From NCBI RefSeq assembly GCF_000949455.1, contig NZ_JXXK01000008.1, positions 66,247-130,246 of the forward strand: a DNA stretch of 64,000 bases, given 5' to 3'. The position numbers and the translations under genes are program-made. Below the pieces are notes generated by a model. The model was given only the letters and a program-made list of their open reading frames with translations, did no database searches and was not told where the DNA came from. How positions within the stretch are numbered: the stretch's first letter is position 1; each line of letters begins with the position of its first letter. Below, one piece after another: positions 56,314 through 64,000 of this stretch. The stretch comes from Ruthenibacterium lactatiformans. Its GTDB lineage: Bacteria; Bacillota; Clostridia; Oscillospirales; Ruminococcaceae.

Positions 56314-56616
56314 TCAGTCCCCCGACATATCCACATAGATATGCTCGCCGGGCAGCACATATCCCAGCTTGTCGCGCGCGATGCGCTCCATATACGCCGC
56401 TTCGTCGCCGGAATCCAGTGTGCGCTGCAGCTCGGTGTTGGCCGCCTCCTGGGCGGCTACCTGCTGCGTCAGGTTCTCCAGCTGCTGGCGCTTGGAAACG
56501 ATGTCGATCTGCGCAAATACAAGCGACACGCACAGATAGATGCAAACGCAAACAAGCCCTATGCGTACCGCAAGGGCCGAAAAGCCTTTTTTCTGTTTGC
56601 GCTTTCTCTCTGCCAT
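56314..56616 (-). CDS. divIC: Septum formation initiator, DivIC/FtsL-like
   Basis: 100-residue bitopic division protein. A basic cytoplasmic N-terminus (MAERKRKQKK), one helix ('IGLVCVCIYLCVSLVFAQIDIV', about 19-40), then a coiled coil ('KRQQLENLTQQVAAQEAANTELQRTL') and the C-terminal 'AYMERIARDKLGYVLPGEHIYVD', the DivIC/FtsB hallmark. The longer upstream frame is unlikely because the basic start with GAAAGG fits better. It follows yabQ, as in Bacillus. Confidence 0.9.
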   Translation of the reverse strand: MAERKRKQKKGFSALAVRIGLVCVCIYLCVSLVFAQIDIVSKRQQLENLTQQVAAQEAANTELQRTLDSGDEAAYMERIARDKLGYVLPGEHIYVDMSGD

Positions 56617-56702
56617 AAACCTTTCTCTTCCCCGGCCGGCGCGTTTTGCAGCACGGCCGCACGGGGATGCTCCATCCACAAAAGGGTACACTTCCCCCAG
56701 TG

Positions 56703-57188
56703 TCACTTTGAATTATACAACACGCGGCCGCTGTTTTGCAACCTTTTCTTTCTGGCCGCCCGGCTTTTTTTCACACGGCCGGCGCTGTGCGCCGTACGCA
56801 CACGCTGAAAACGCGCCGAAACCGCACCCGCAAACGGGCGCAGCACCGCGCGCCACAGCATTACGAACGGCCAGGCCAGGCACCAGCGAACGAACGCTTC
56901 GACGCCGGAAAGCAGAGGCTCCAATGCGGCGCGGCTGGCCAAAAAACACAGCACACATCCCGCCAGCGTATACCAGCGCGGCTGGCCTGCATAAAAACGG
57001 CTCATGGCCGCGCTGCGGTACAAAAGCGCCCCCACGGCCAGCACAGCGGCGTCGCAGATAAAGCATACCGCTTTGCCTGAACCCAGCAGCATGCGTGCGG
57101 CGCTGTAGCCCACACACAGAAGAAACCCCAGCCCGGCGGCGTAGAACAGATCCCGCAGCGCGAGCCCCACCGGGACTCCGCCAACCAT
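56703..57188 (-). CDS. yabQ: Spore cortex protein YabQ
   Basis: 161-residue membrane protein with about four helices in the first 120 residues and a basic tail (RVKKSRAARKKRLQ). 'ALRDLFYAAGLGFLLCVGYSAARML' and 'FYAGQPRWYTLAGCVLCFLASRAALEPLL' match the YabQ pattern. It starts one codon after the yabP stop. In Bacillus YabQ is needed for spore cortex, so this supports a sporulating lineage; conservation is low, and gene order carries much of the call. Confidence 0.82.
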   Translation of the reverse strand: MVGGVPVGLALRDLFYAAGLGFLLCVGYSAARMLLGSGKAVCFICDAAVLAVGALLYRSAAMSRFYAGQPRWYTLAGCVLCFLASRAALEPLLSGVEAFVRWCLAWPFVMLWRAVLRPFAGAVSARFQRVRTAHSAGRVKKSRAARKKRLQNSGRVLYNSK

Positions 57189-57488
57189 TTACCGCACCAG
57201 CCTTTTAAACAGGGATTCCTGTTTTTCCCGTTTGGCGGTGTACTGGACATATTCGATGGAACCGTTGATCTTCACCTCGCCCGTCTGAACGGAAAGCTCG
57301 CTGACCGTCAGCCCTTCACCGCCGATGGCAAGCGTGCCGCCGGGCGTTTCCAGCGTGGCCGTGAAAGAGTCGTAGGAGACGATGGACAAAATGCCCGTCG
57401 CTGTAAGACGCTTGCGGTCCTCTATTACAACACTGTGCGGCGTCTGCCGCGCCTGGTTCGCCGCCGGGGCGGCCGGATTGATCGTCAT
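57189..57488 (-). CDS. yabP: Sporulation protein YabP
   Basis: 99 residues with the YabP/YqfC fold: 'HSVVIEDRKRLTATGILSIVSYDSFTATLETPGGTLAIGGEGLTVSELSVQTGEVKINGSIEYVQY' spans residues 17-82. ATG chosen at MTINPAAPAANQ, with GAGAGG upstream; the longer frame is not conserved-looking. Pairs with YabQ in a sporulation unit. Confidence 0.9.
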   Translation of the reverse strand: MTINPAAPAANQARQTPHSVVIEDRKRLTATGILSIVSYDSFTATLETPGGTLAIGGEGLTVSELSVQTGEVKINGSIEYVQYTAKREKQESLFKRLVR

Positions 57489-57587
57489 TTGTTTTGCACC
57501 TCTCTTTATCACCATGTGTATGCAAAGAGCGGCGCGCATATGACGGCGCGCAGGAAGCCGAAGGGACTGCGTGCAAACCAAAACGGC

Positions 57588-57833
57588 TTACTCCGAAAGC
57601 ACCACGTACATCTCGCGGGCAAGGTCCTTGCCTGTGGGCGCCTCGGTGGATACCACCTTCACGCGCACGGGCCTCTGGCCGAACGCCACCTCGATGACGT
57701 CGCCTTCCTTGACGGCATAGCTTGCCTTAACGGGCTTGCCGTTCACTGTGATGCGCCCGGCGTCCGCCACCTCGTTGGCCACAGTGCGGCGTTTGATGAG
57801 ATGGCTCACCTTCATAAATTTGTCAATGCGCAT
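57588..57833 (-). CDS. rqcP: S4-domain protein RqcP (YabO)
   Basis: 81 residues with an S4 RNA-binding fold ('MRIDKFMKVSHLIKRRTVANEVADAGRITVNGKPVKASYAVKEGDVIEVAFGQRPVRVKVV'). In Bacillus RqcP helps RqcH add alanine tails in ribosome quality control. It stands where yabO stands in the conserved cluster. AAGGAG before ATG. Confidence 0.92.
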   Translation of the reverse strand: MRIDKFMKVSHLIKRRTVANEVADAGRITVNGKPVKASYAVKEGDVIEVAFGQRPVRVKVVSTEAPTGKDLAREMYVVLSE

Positions 57834-57866
57834 GGCTGCGCTCCTTTCTGTTGTCTTGTAAGAAAA

Positions 57867-57898
57867 ATGCAGCCGGAGGGCTTGTCCTCCGGCTGCAT
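57867..57898 (-). terminator. Terminator of the HU gene
   Basis: ATGCAGCCGGAGG/CCTCCGGCTGCAT, perfect 13-bp stem with TTTTTC after it on the minus strand. It may reduce expression of rqcP and yabPQ relative to HU. Confidence 0.85.
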
Positions 57899-57917
57899 GG
57901 AAAAGGGCCGATATCGC

Positions 57918-58193
57918 TTATTTCGCCACGGCGTCCTTCAGAGCCTTGCCGGCCTTGAAAGCGGGAGCGGTGGTAGCGGGGATCGTGATCTCCTCTTTCG
58001 TGCGGGGGTTGCGGCCTTTGCGGGCGGGGCGCTCGCGGGTCTCAAACGTGCCGAAGCCGACAAGAGCAACCTTGTCGCCGGCCTTCAAGGCCTCGGTGAT
58101 GCCGTCCAGAACAGCAGCGACAGCCTTCTCGGCGTCCTTCTTGGTCAATTCAGCCTCAGCGGCAACTTTCGCGATCAGATCAACTTTGGTCAT
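57918..58193 (-). CDS. hup: DNA-binding protein HU
   Basis: 91-residue histone-like protein: 'MTKVDLIAKVAAEAELTKKDAEKAVAAVLDGITEALKAGDKVALVGFGTFETRERPARKGRNPRTKEEITIPA' is a textbook HU sequence, including the proline of the DNA-intercalating arm. ATG is 14 residues inside the longest frame. Insertion of HU between mazG and rqcP is common in Clostridia. Confidence 0.96.
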   Translation of the reverse strand: MTKVDLIAKVAAEAELTKKDAEKAVAAVLDGITEALKAGDKVALVGFGTFETRERPARKGRNPRTKEEITIPATTAPAFKAGKALKDAVAK

Positions 58194-58242
58194 TGTAATA
58201 AACCTCCGAAATAATGATTGAGTGTATGTTTTCAAAGCACGG

Positions 58243-59052
58243 TTAGCGCTTTGTAAAAACCTCTTTTGCTCTTTTCCATAGTTTGTCCAACTCTGCGGCG
58301 CTTAAATCATCCACCGCGCAGCCCTGCTGGGCGGCCAGGCGTTCCATTTCCCTGAAGCGCCGCACAAATTTCACCGTTGCGGCGTCCAGCGCCTCTTCCG
58401 CGTCGCAGTCCAGAAAGCGCGATACGTTCGCCGCAGAAAACAGCACGTCGCCCAATTCCTCCTGCTGCGCATCCGCACTGCCCTGCGCCACAGCCTGCTT
58501 CAGCTCCGTCAGCTCCTGTTCCAGGTCCGCGATGGCAGCCTGCGCGTCGGGATAGGTGAAGCCGTGGTCAGCCGCGCGTTTGGCCACCTTTCGGCTGCGC
58601 ATCAGCGCCGGCAGGGCCGCGGGCACGCTGTCCAGGTCATCCCCCGCGCCTTCGCGGTGCTTTTCCCGGCGCTTGAGCGCCTCCCAATTCTGCAGCGCCT
58701 CGTCCGGCGTCTGTGCGCCGGCGTCCCCAAAAATATGCGGATGCCGGTAGATGAGCTTTTTGCAGATGCCCGTACAGACGTCCCCGAACGTGAACGCCCC
58801 CTGTTCTTCCTCCATACGCGTGTGCAGAGCCACCTGGAGCAACACATCGCCCAGCTCCTCGCACAGAAGGCTGGCATCGGCAAGGTCGATGGCGTCCGCC
58901 ACTTCGTAGGTCTCTTCGATAAAATTCTTGCGGATGGACGTATGCGTCTGCACCTTATCCCACGGGCAGCCATTTTCCGGATCCCGCAGCAATGCGACAA
59001 TCTCCAGCAGGTCTTCCATGTTATAGCGTTCTTTCTGCGTCAGCCCGTTCAT
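58243..59052 (-). CDS. mazG: Nucleoside triphosphate pyrophosphohydrolase MazG
   Basis: 269 residues with two MazG repeats: the first has 'PWDKVQTHTSIRKNFIEETYEVADAID' and 'LCEELGDVLLQVALHTRMEEEQGAF', with the metal-binding EExxE...ExxD sets, and the second has 'LEQELTELKQAV' and 'EELGDVLFSAANVSRFLDCDAEEALDAATVKFVRRFREME'. It hydrolyses non-canonical (d)NTPs. It lacks the YabN methylase half present in Bacillus. GGGG precedes ATG by 6 nt. Confidence 0.94.
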   Translation of the reverse strand: MNGLTQKERYNMEDLLEIVALLRDPENGCPWDKVQTHTSIRKNFIEETYEVADAIDLADASLLCEELGDVLLQVALHTRMEEEQGAFTFGDVCTGICKKLIYRHPHIFGDAGAQTPDEALQNWEALKRREKHREGAGDDLDSVPAALPALMRSRKVAKRAADHGFTYPDAQAAIADLEQELTELKQAVAQGSADAQQEELGDVLFSAANVSRFLDCDAEEALDAATVKFVRRFREMERLAAQQGCAVDDLSAAELDKLWKRAKEVFTKR

Positions 59053-59242
59053 GGAATACCCCTTTCCGTCTACTCCATAGATTTTACATGATAGGCCCTC
59101 ACTTTGCAAGTAGTTTGGCCCTTTTTTTCCCGGATTTGCCCCCATCCGCGGGCTTTTTTTACATCTGCGGCCCCAAACTGCGCGGAACCGTTTTTCTTGC
59201 GCGGACACCATGCGCCATGGGCGCACGCCAAAGGGCAGAAAA

Positions 59243-59279
59243 GCGCGCCGCGCTCCCCTTTTCCGGGAGCGCGGCGCGC
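59243..59279 (-). terminator. Terminator of the 123-residue zinc-ribbon gene
   Basis: GCGCGCCGCGCTCCC/GGGAGCGCGGCGCGC, perfect 15-bp stem followed by TTTTCTG on the minus strand. Confidence 0.8.
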
Positions 59280-59336
59280 CGGCCCCGCTATATTTTTTTG
59301 CGCCTGCGGATCACCGCAAAGCGCATTTTCGGCCCG

Positions 59337-59708
59337 TTACAGTTTGCCCCCGCACCCAGGACAAAATATGGCATGTGGGTCTACCTCCGCGCCGCACTGG
59401 GGGCAGTAGACAGCCGTCTGTGCATCGTCTGCCATGGCGGCTGCTGGCGCAGGCTCCAGCGCCGCGATATCCTTTTCGACAGCCGCGATGGTCTCTATGT
59501 AGCGCTCCACCAGCGCCGTGTTTTCCTCGCCGTTTTTGTGCAGCGCATACACCAGAGCGCCAAGCTGGCGCTGGGCGCGGCTCAGCTTGTTTTCCAGCGC
59601 CAGCAGGTCCATCTGCTTTTTGCCCTTCTGGGCCAGGTCTCCTGTTGTCTTTACGGCCGCGTCCGCCAGCGTGGCGGCCGCGCCCTTAAGTTTATCGAAC
59701 GTGGTCAT
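59337..59708 (-). CDS. Small coiled-coil zinc-ribbon protein
   Basis: 123 residues: an amphipathic helical region (about 1-90, 'LENKLSRAQRQLGALVYALHKNGEENTALVERYIETIAAVEKDIAAL') followed by a C-terminal zinc ribbon with two CxxC knuckles ('YCPQCG', 'FCPGCG'). Common in Firmicutes without assigned function. GAGGTG 6 nt before the chosen ATG; the longer frame upstream lacks a ribosome site. Confidence 0.82.
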   Translation of the reverse strand: MTTFDKLKGAAATLADAAVKTTGDLAQKGKKQMDLLALENKLSRAQRQLGALVYALHKNGEENTALVERYIETIAAVEKDIAALEPAPAAAMADDAQTAVYCPQCGAEVDPHAIFCPGCGGKL

Positions 59709-59789
59709 TTCCAGCACCTCTCTTATTTTACCTGTTTTACTTGAGCTTTGATTATAGTATAGTATGAAGCCGCGCGCTTTGCAATGCAT

Positions 59790-60722
59790 TCATCCGATGA
59801 ATTCCCGCAGCATGGACGTCCTGGGGATGCTCTGTTCGGGCAGCGGCATGCACAGTGCAAAACGGCTGCACAAGCTTTCCAGCTGCGCCGCATAAGGCGT
59901 TCCCGGCGCAAGCTCACCCCGCAGCGCGGTGACAAAAGGCGCAAGACAGCACACCTCGTAGGAAAAGCTGGTATCCAGCAGCAGGTCTGCTTCGGGTTTG
60001 AAAACCTTGATGTTCTTATCCTCTCCCTCGCAGACGGCGGGCCACATGGAAAAAGTCTTTTCCAAGCTGTGGCCGCGGAACTTGTGGTCCCGCACCATGC
60101 GGCGTGCCAGGCGCACGTCCCGCGTGGGCAGAATGCGCTGGCCGTCCCGGGAGTATTCCTCCCGCATGCCCGCATAGATCTTGAACGCGCTGCCCTCGGG
60201 CAGCAGCGCCGTCAGGCGGGGGTTCAGCGCATGGATGCCCTCGATGACCACCACACCGTCCCCCACCTCCACGGGGATAACGCCGTGGCGGCGGCGCTCT
60301 CCGCAGAAATCGAAATCCGGAATCTGTGTTCGGCCCGTGCGGATGAGCTCCAGCAGACAACGGTTGATGGCCGAGATATCCAGTGCGTCCACGCTCTCAT
60401 AATCCACACTGCCGTCGGGCAGACGGGGATAATCCTTTAGGTCCTTGTAAAAATTGTCCAGCGACACCACCGCGCTGCGCCGCCCATGGGCGGCAATGCA
60501 GTCCGCCAGCTTGTGAGCGGTGGTCGTTTTTCCGGAGGCAGACGGCCCGGTGAGCATCACCACATGCGCGCCGCTCTCCCGCACGCACGCAGCCGCGTGC
60601 TCGACGCGTGCGGCATAGTCCTGCTCGCAGTAGTCAATGAACGCCTCGGGCGAGCGGGCCGCCACGTTCACAAGGCCCAGTTCAACGAGCCGTTTCGGGA
60701 TCCAGATCAGCGTATTTGGCAT
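59790..60722 (-). CDS. Uridine-kinase-like nucleoside kinase
   Basis: 310-residue P-loop kinase. The core has 'VVMLTGPSASGKTTTAHKLADCI' (Walker A), 'AVVSLDNFYKDLKDYPRLPDGSVDYESVDALD' and 'VVVIEGIHALNP', all typical of the Udk/phosphoribulokinase superfamily, then 'RMVRDHKFRGHSLEKTFSMWP'. Many clostridial relatives have an N-terminal TGS domain and about 550 residues; this one lacks it. The chosen ATG lies 41 bp inside the end of hemZ in another frame; a GTG further in (at 'VNVAARSPEAF') is a possible alternative. It would phosphorylate a nucleoside, likely uridine. Confidence 0.85.
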   Translation of the reverse strand: MPNTLIWIPKRLVELGLVNVAARSPEAFIDYCEQDYAARVEHAAACVRESGAHVVMLTGPSASGKTTTAHKLADCIAAHGRRSAVVSLDNFYKDLKDYPRLPDGSVDYESVDALDISAINRCLLELIRTGRTQIPDFDFCGERRRHGVIPVEVGDGVVVIEGIHALNPRLTALLPEGSAFKIYAGMREEYSRDGQRILPTRDVRLARRMVRDHKFRGHSLEKTFSMWPAVCEGEDKNIKVFKPEADLLLDTSFSYEVCCLAPFVTALRGELAPGTPYAAQLESLCSRFALCMPLPEQSIPRTSMLREFIG

Positions 60723-62142
60723 AAAAGTCGTCAACTCCCTGCTTGCGCGCTTGCACCACATCAAAGCGCTCGATGTATTCCAACGGATATTTATGGTTGA
60801 AGATGCGCCGGATGTGCCCGTCCGGCCCCACCAGCTTGGTGGAACCGCCCGCTCCCGCCGAAAGGATGGTGTGCACCTCCTCCATAATAAACACGTTGTA
60901 CAGCCCCGCATAGCCGGGCCTGGTGTAGCCCGTGTTCTCCAGATTCTGCAGCGTGCCCTTCTGGCGGTACAGGTAATACGGCTCATAACCGTTTTCCCCC
61001 AGCAGCGCGCAGGAATCCAGCATGCGTGCCACATCCCCATAGGCATTCGGCGCGTGCTCGATAACGAGGTTTGAGGCACGCTTGAGCGTGAGCGTATGCA
61101 CCGTGATGTTCTCCGGCGCAAGCGCCAGCACCCCCTGCAGCGTCTGCGCAAACCGTGCAGGCGTATCCAGCGGCAGCCCCGCGATGAGGTCCATATTGAT
61201 GTTCCCGTGGCCCAGCCGCCGCGCCTGTGCAAAGCAGTCCAGAACATCCTGCGCAGTATGCCTGCGGCCAATGGCCGCCAGCACCTCGTCCGATAATGTC
61301 TGCGGATTGATGGAGATGCGCGTGGCGCCGTATTCTTTGATGACGGCCAGCTTCTCCGGCGTGGTGCAGTCCGGCCGGCCGGCTTCCACGGTATACTCAC
61401 GTACAGCGGGCACGTCGAAATTGTCGCGCACGGCCTGCATCAGCGTGCGCAGCTGCGCGGCCGAAACCGCCGTCGGCGTACCGCCGCCGATGTAGATGGT
61501 CTCCAGCCGCAGCCGGTTGCGCCGCGCCAGCGCGCTGATCTCCGCAAGTTCGCGGCACAGCGCCTGGACATAAGGCTCAATGAGGCTGCCCGATTCCGCA
61601 GTGGTGCGGGAAACAAAGCTGCAATAGCTGCATCGGGACGGACAGAACGGAATGGAGATGTACAGGCTGTAGCTGCGCGGCGTGTTCAGCGCCAGTACGG
61701 GCGCCTGATTGTCCGCCGTCCGCACCGCCAGCTTATATTTTTCGCCGTCTGCAAAGTATTTATCCCGAAAGAACGACTCTATCTCTTCCTGCGCCTTACC
61801 GGCGCGGCGCATGTCGTGAACCAGCCGCACCGGCCGCACACCCGTCAGCATGCCCCAGGCCGGGCGGCGGCCCGTGGCCTCGCACAGCAGCAGAAACAGC
61901 AGGCGGCATATCTCATATTCCGCCTGCTCCGGCGGCGTGTCCTGCGCCAGCGGCGCAGTGCGCACGGCGCACAGGCCGTTCATGCGCACGCCGCATACAA
62001 AACGTTTTTTGCCCCGCAGCACCGCAACGGCGTCCGCCCCGCGGGCGGGCCACCGTTTCGCCAGCAGCGCGGGCCGAAAAAACAGCCGCGTCACATGCTC
62101 GGGCTCGTAGCCGGAGGCAAGGCCCCGGATATAGATCTCCAT
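60682..62142 (-). CDS. hemZ: Oxygen-independent coproporphyrinogen oxidase-like radical SAM protein HemZ
   Basis: 486-residue radical SAM protein. After a family-specific N-terminal region of about 150 residues, the cluster motif is 'PFCPSRCSYCSFVSR' (CxxxCxxC), followed by 'ETIYIGGGTPTAVSAAQLRTLM', 'EYTVEAGRPDCTTPEKL' and 'NINMDLIAGLP', all features of the HemN/HemZ group. Members with this N-terminal extension are called HemZ in Firmicutes; true coproporphyrinogen oxidase activity is unproven for many. AGGAA upstream of ATG. Part of a leftward run with relA, dtd and a metallo-hydrolase. Confidence 0.92.
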   Translation of the reverse strand: MEIYIRGLASGYEPEHVTRLFFRPALLAKRWPARGADAVAVLRGKKRFVCGVRMNGLCAVRTAPLAQDTPPEQAEYEICRLLFLLLCEATGRRPAWGMLTGVRPVRLVHDMRRAGKAQEEIESFFRDKYFADGEKYKLAVRTADNQAPVLALNTPRSYSLYISIPFCPSRCSYCSFVSRTTAESGSLIEPYVQALCRELAEISALARRNRLRLETIYIGGGTPTAVSAAQLRTLMQAVRDNFDVPAVREYTVEAGRPDCTTPEKLAVIKEYGATRISINPQTLSDEVLAAIGRRHTAQDVLDCFAQARRLGHGNINMDLIAGLPLDTPARFAQTLQGVLALAPENITVHTLTLKRASNLVIEHAPNAYGDVARMLDSCALLGENGYEPYYLYRQKGTLQNLENTGYTRPGYAGLYNVFIMEEVHTILSAGAGGSTKLVGPDGHIRRIFNHKYPLEYIERFDVVQARKQGVDDFYAKYADLDPETAR

Positions 62143-62164
62143 ATGATTAATTCCTATCTTTTTG

Positions 62165-62755
62165 TTAAAATTGCAGATACCGATTGTTCGCCCGTTCCCG
62201 GTCCATGGTGGAAAACTCCTCGTGGCCGGGCAGGACCTGCACGTTTTCCGTCACTGCGACGCACAGCTTTTTCAGGCTTTCCCGCAGTGTGTCCCAACTG
62301 CCGCCGGGCAGGTCCGTACGGCCCACGTCCCCCGCGAACAGCGTGTCGCCGCTGAACAGCAGACCGCCGCACAGCAGGCAGACGGACCCGGCGCTGTGGC
62401 CGGGCGTGGCGATGACGCGGAACGCGAGATCCGTGTCCACGCGGATCTCCTCTCCGTCCGCATAGGCGTTGTCCGGCGTGGTGAACGGAAAAAGCTCACC
62501 GCCGCACGCGTCCTGCGGGGCCAGCCAGACCTTCGCACCCGTTTTCCGCTGCAGTTCCTCCACTGCGCCCACATGGTCGTAATGGCCGTGCGTCAGCAGG
62601 ATATGCGTCAGCCGCGCGCCCTCCTGCTCCAGCAGCCGCAGATATTCCTGCGCCCCGGCAGCCGGATCGACGGCAGCGGCCAGGCCGTTTTCCCCCACCA
62701 GCAGAAACGTGTTGGTGTACAGCGGCGGCGCCGCGGGAATATGGTATATTTTCAT
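62165..62755 (-). CDS. MBL-fold metallo-hydrolase (glyoxalase II-like)
   Basis: 196-residue beta-lactamase-fold hydrolase. Zinc motif 'LTHGHYDHVGAV' (HxHxDH near residue 57), later ligands in 'TPGHSAGSVCLL' (His) and 'FAGDVGRTD' (Asp), and 'PGHEEFSTMDRERANNRYL' at the end. Short GloB-type proteins hydrolyse thioesters such as S-lactoylglutathione analogues. It overlaps no gene and is 22 bp from hemZ. GAAGGAG before ATG. Confidence 0.92.
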   Translation of the reverse strand: MKIYHIPAAPPLYTNTFLLVGENGLAAAVDPAAGAQEYLRLLEQEGARLTHILLTHGHYDHVGAVEELQRKTGAKVWLAPQDACGGELFPFTTPDNAYADGEEIRVDTDLAFRVIATPGHSAGSVCLLCGGLLFSGDTLFAGDVGRTDLPGGSWDTLRESLKKLCVAVTENVQVLPGHEEFSTMDRERANNRYLQF

Positions 62756-62791
62756 ATCCTTCTCCTTCGTTTTTCAGGCGGCACGCCGCAC

Positions 62792-63247
62792 TCAGCGCTT
62801 CCATTCGTCGGTGTCGATCACGATGGTCACAGGGCCGTCGTTGGTCAGTGTCACCTTCATACCGGCACCGAATTCACCCGTCTCCACACGGGCCAGGCCT
62901 GTTTTTCGCAGCTCGGCCACGAATGCTTCATACGCCTCCACCGAAAGCGGCGGCTTTGCCGCGGCGATGAAACTGGGTCTCTTGCCCTTTTTCGTATCGC
63001 CGTACAGCGTGAAATTGGACACTACCAGCGCCTCGCAGCCCAGCTCCTCGGCCGAAACGTTCAGCTTGCCGCCGGCGTCTTCAAAGATACGCAGGCCCGC
63101 GCATTTCTGCGCCAGCTTTTCGCAGACGTCCAGCGTGTCGGTGTCCCGCACGCCCAGAAGGATCATCAGCCCGCGGCCAATGGCGCGCGGCGCGCCGCCG
63201 TTCACAACAACGTCCGCCGCGCTCACGCGCTGGATGACAGCTCTCAT
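62792..63247 (-). CDS. dtd: D-aminoacyl-tRNA deacylase
   Basis: 151-residue enzyme that removes D-amino acids from tRNA. 'MRAVIQRVSAADVVV' at the N-terminus, 'GLMILLGVRDTDT', 'LVVSNFTLYGDTKKGKRPSF' (the usual SQFTL here SNFTL) and 'VETGEFGAGMKVTLTNDGPVTIVID', with the Gly-Pro pair of the cross-subunit active site as NDGP. The RelA neighbour upstream is the standard Firmicutes arrangement. GGAGG before ATG. Confidence 0.95.
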   Translation of the reverse strand: MRAVIQRVSAADVVVNGGAPRAIGRGLMILLGVRDTDTLDVCEKLAQKCAGLRIFEDAGGKLNVSAEELGCEALVVSNFTLYGDTKKGKRPSFIAAAKPPLSVEAYEAFVAELRKTGLARVETGEFGAGMKVTLTNDGPVTIVIDTDEWKR

Positions 63248-63275
63248 CGTTCATTCCTCCGTGCCTTTTTTCCGC

Positions 63276-64000
63276 TCACACGCGGGTAATGGTGGTGATG
63301 CTCTTGATTTTCCTCAGCCGCGCGATGACGGTGTTCAGATGCTCGGTGTTGTTCACGCCGATGGTCAGCGCCATTGTGGCACGGCCGTCGGCCAGCTGCC
63401 GTGCCGAGATGGCGTAGCAGGGCAGATGCATCTCCGCGATGAGGCCCGCCACGTCGGCCATCAGGCCGTCGCGGTCCATGGCCGAGATCTCAAGCGAGGA
63501 TTTGAAGCTCTCCTTCACGCTTTCCGCCCAATGGGCGTTCACCCAGCGGGGCGCGTCGTCGCCCAGAAGGCCGGCCCGCGCGTTGGAACACGAGCGCTTG
63601 TGGATGGAAACGCCAAAGCCGCGCGTGATGAAGCCGATGATATCGTCCCCCGGCAGCGGGTTGCAGCACTTTGCAAATTTGACCAGGCAGTTGTCCAGCC
63701 CTTCCACAATAACGCCCTCGCTGGATTTCTGCTTTTTGATGGGGACCTGAAGCACCTCGGCAGGGCTTTGTTCCTTGAGCAGCTTCGTGTATTCGTCCTT
63801 GATCTTTATCATCAGGCGGGAGAGCTGGATGCCGCCGTAGCCGATGGCCGCGTACAGCTCTTCCGGCGTGTTCAGGCGCTGGCGGCGCGCAAGGTCAGCC
63901 ATAAATTCGTCGTACTTTTCCTCAGGGATGGTGATGAGGTTGCGGCGCATCTCCTTGTCCAGAGCTGCCTTGCCCTCGGTGATGTTTTCTTCCTTGCGTT
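63276..64000 (-). CDS. relA: RelA/SpoT (p)ppGpp synthetase/hydrolase, C-terminal part only
   Basis: The frame is open to the window edge, so only the last ~241 codons are seen. They hold the helical and RIS/zinc-finger-like region ('CLVKFAKCCNPLPGDDIIGFITRGFGVSIHKRSC') and the C-terminal ACT domain ('SLEISAMDRDGLMADVAGLIAEMHLPCYAISARQLADGRATMALTIGV'), the regulatory half of a long RelA/SpoT enzyme. The HD and synthetase domains lie beyond 64000. It is followed by dtd, the usual order. Confidence 0.93.
   Translation of the reverse strand, partial: RKEENITEGKAALDKEMRRNLITIPEEKYDEFMADLARRQRLNTPEELYAAIGYGGIQLSRLMIKIKDEYTKLLKEQSPAEVLQVPIKKQKSSEGVIVEGLDNCLVKFAKCCNPLPGDDIIGFITRGFGVSIHKRSCSNARAGLLGDDAPRWVNAHWAESVKESFKSSLEISAMDRDGLMADVAGLIAEMHLPCYAISARQLADGRATMALTIGVNNTEHLNTVIARLRKIKSITTITRV

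Overview
The window reads as a chromosomal segment of an anaerobic, GC-rich Clostridia bacterium of the Oscillospiraceae/Ruminococcaceae type. The signs are the order mazG, HU, rqcP, yabP, yabQ, divIC and an S1-domain gene (a sporulating Firmicute arrangement), hemZ, class III fructose bisphosphatase, long-form HPF, and Gram-positive capsule regulators of the CpsB/C/D type. No species name is justified.

Bases 1 to about 21,950 form a lower-GC island. Its left end holds the 3' part of a phage-type M23 endolysin gene and a holin gene. From about 20.4 kb leftwards runs a Wzx/Wzy capsule locus: chain-length regulator, BY-kinase, PHP phosphatase, initiating sugar transferase, four glycosyltransferases, a TupA-like ATP-grasp protein, Wzy, Wzx, the three UDP-L-FucNAc enzymes (CapE/F/G type), a UDP-glucuronate epimerase, UDP-glucose dehydrogenase and an LCP ligase. 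Upstream of the first capsule gene lies what looks like a DNA-inversion switch. Two 21-bp inverted repeats bracket a consensus promoter (TTGACT-17-TATAAT) that here points away from the capsule genes. A second promoter, a third partial site, a terminator and a tyrosine recombinase gene follow. This is the most interesting system in the window. The island ends abruptly inside comM, of which only the C-terminal part remains.

From 22 to 36 kb the GC-rich backbone carries lacZ, a membrane diguanylate cyclase, a decayed IS200-type element, an XRE membrane regulator, tandem 149-bp palindromic repeats, a MATE transporter, a DUF3793-flavodoxin operon with putative metal-regulator operators, and a PAS-GGDEF-PAS-GGDEF-EAL protein. 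From 35.6 to 48.7 kb come a DtxR-type and an Rrf2-type regulator, two paralogous mini-proteins, an Eis-like acetyltransferase, citrate synthase, a nucleoside-salvage group (deoC, BMP lipoprotein, cdd, deoD), a tyrosine phosphatase, fbp and a radical SAM protein.

From 48.8 to 64 kb lie a zinc-ribbon membrane protein, an RlmL-type methyltransferase, a frameshifted HIT gene between two repeat families, a MerR-ABC transporter operon, HPF, the yab/div cluster, and a stringent-response run (relA 3' part, dtd, a metallo-hydrolase, hemZ, a uridine-kinase-like gene). No rRNA, tRNA or CRISPR array was seen. All statements come from reading the sequence; no database search was run.
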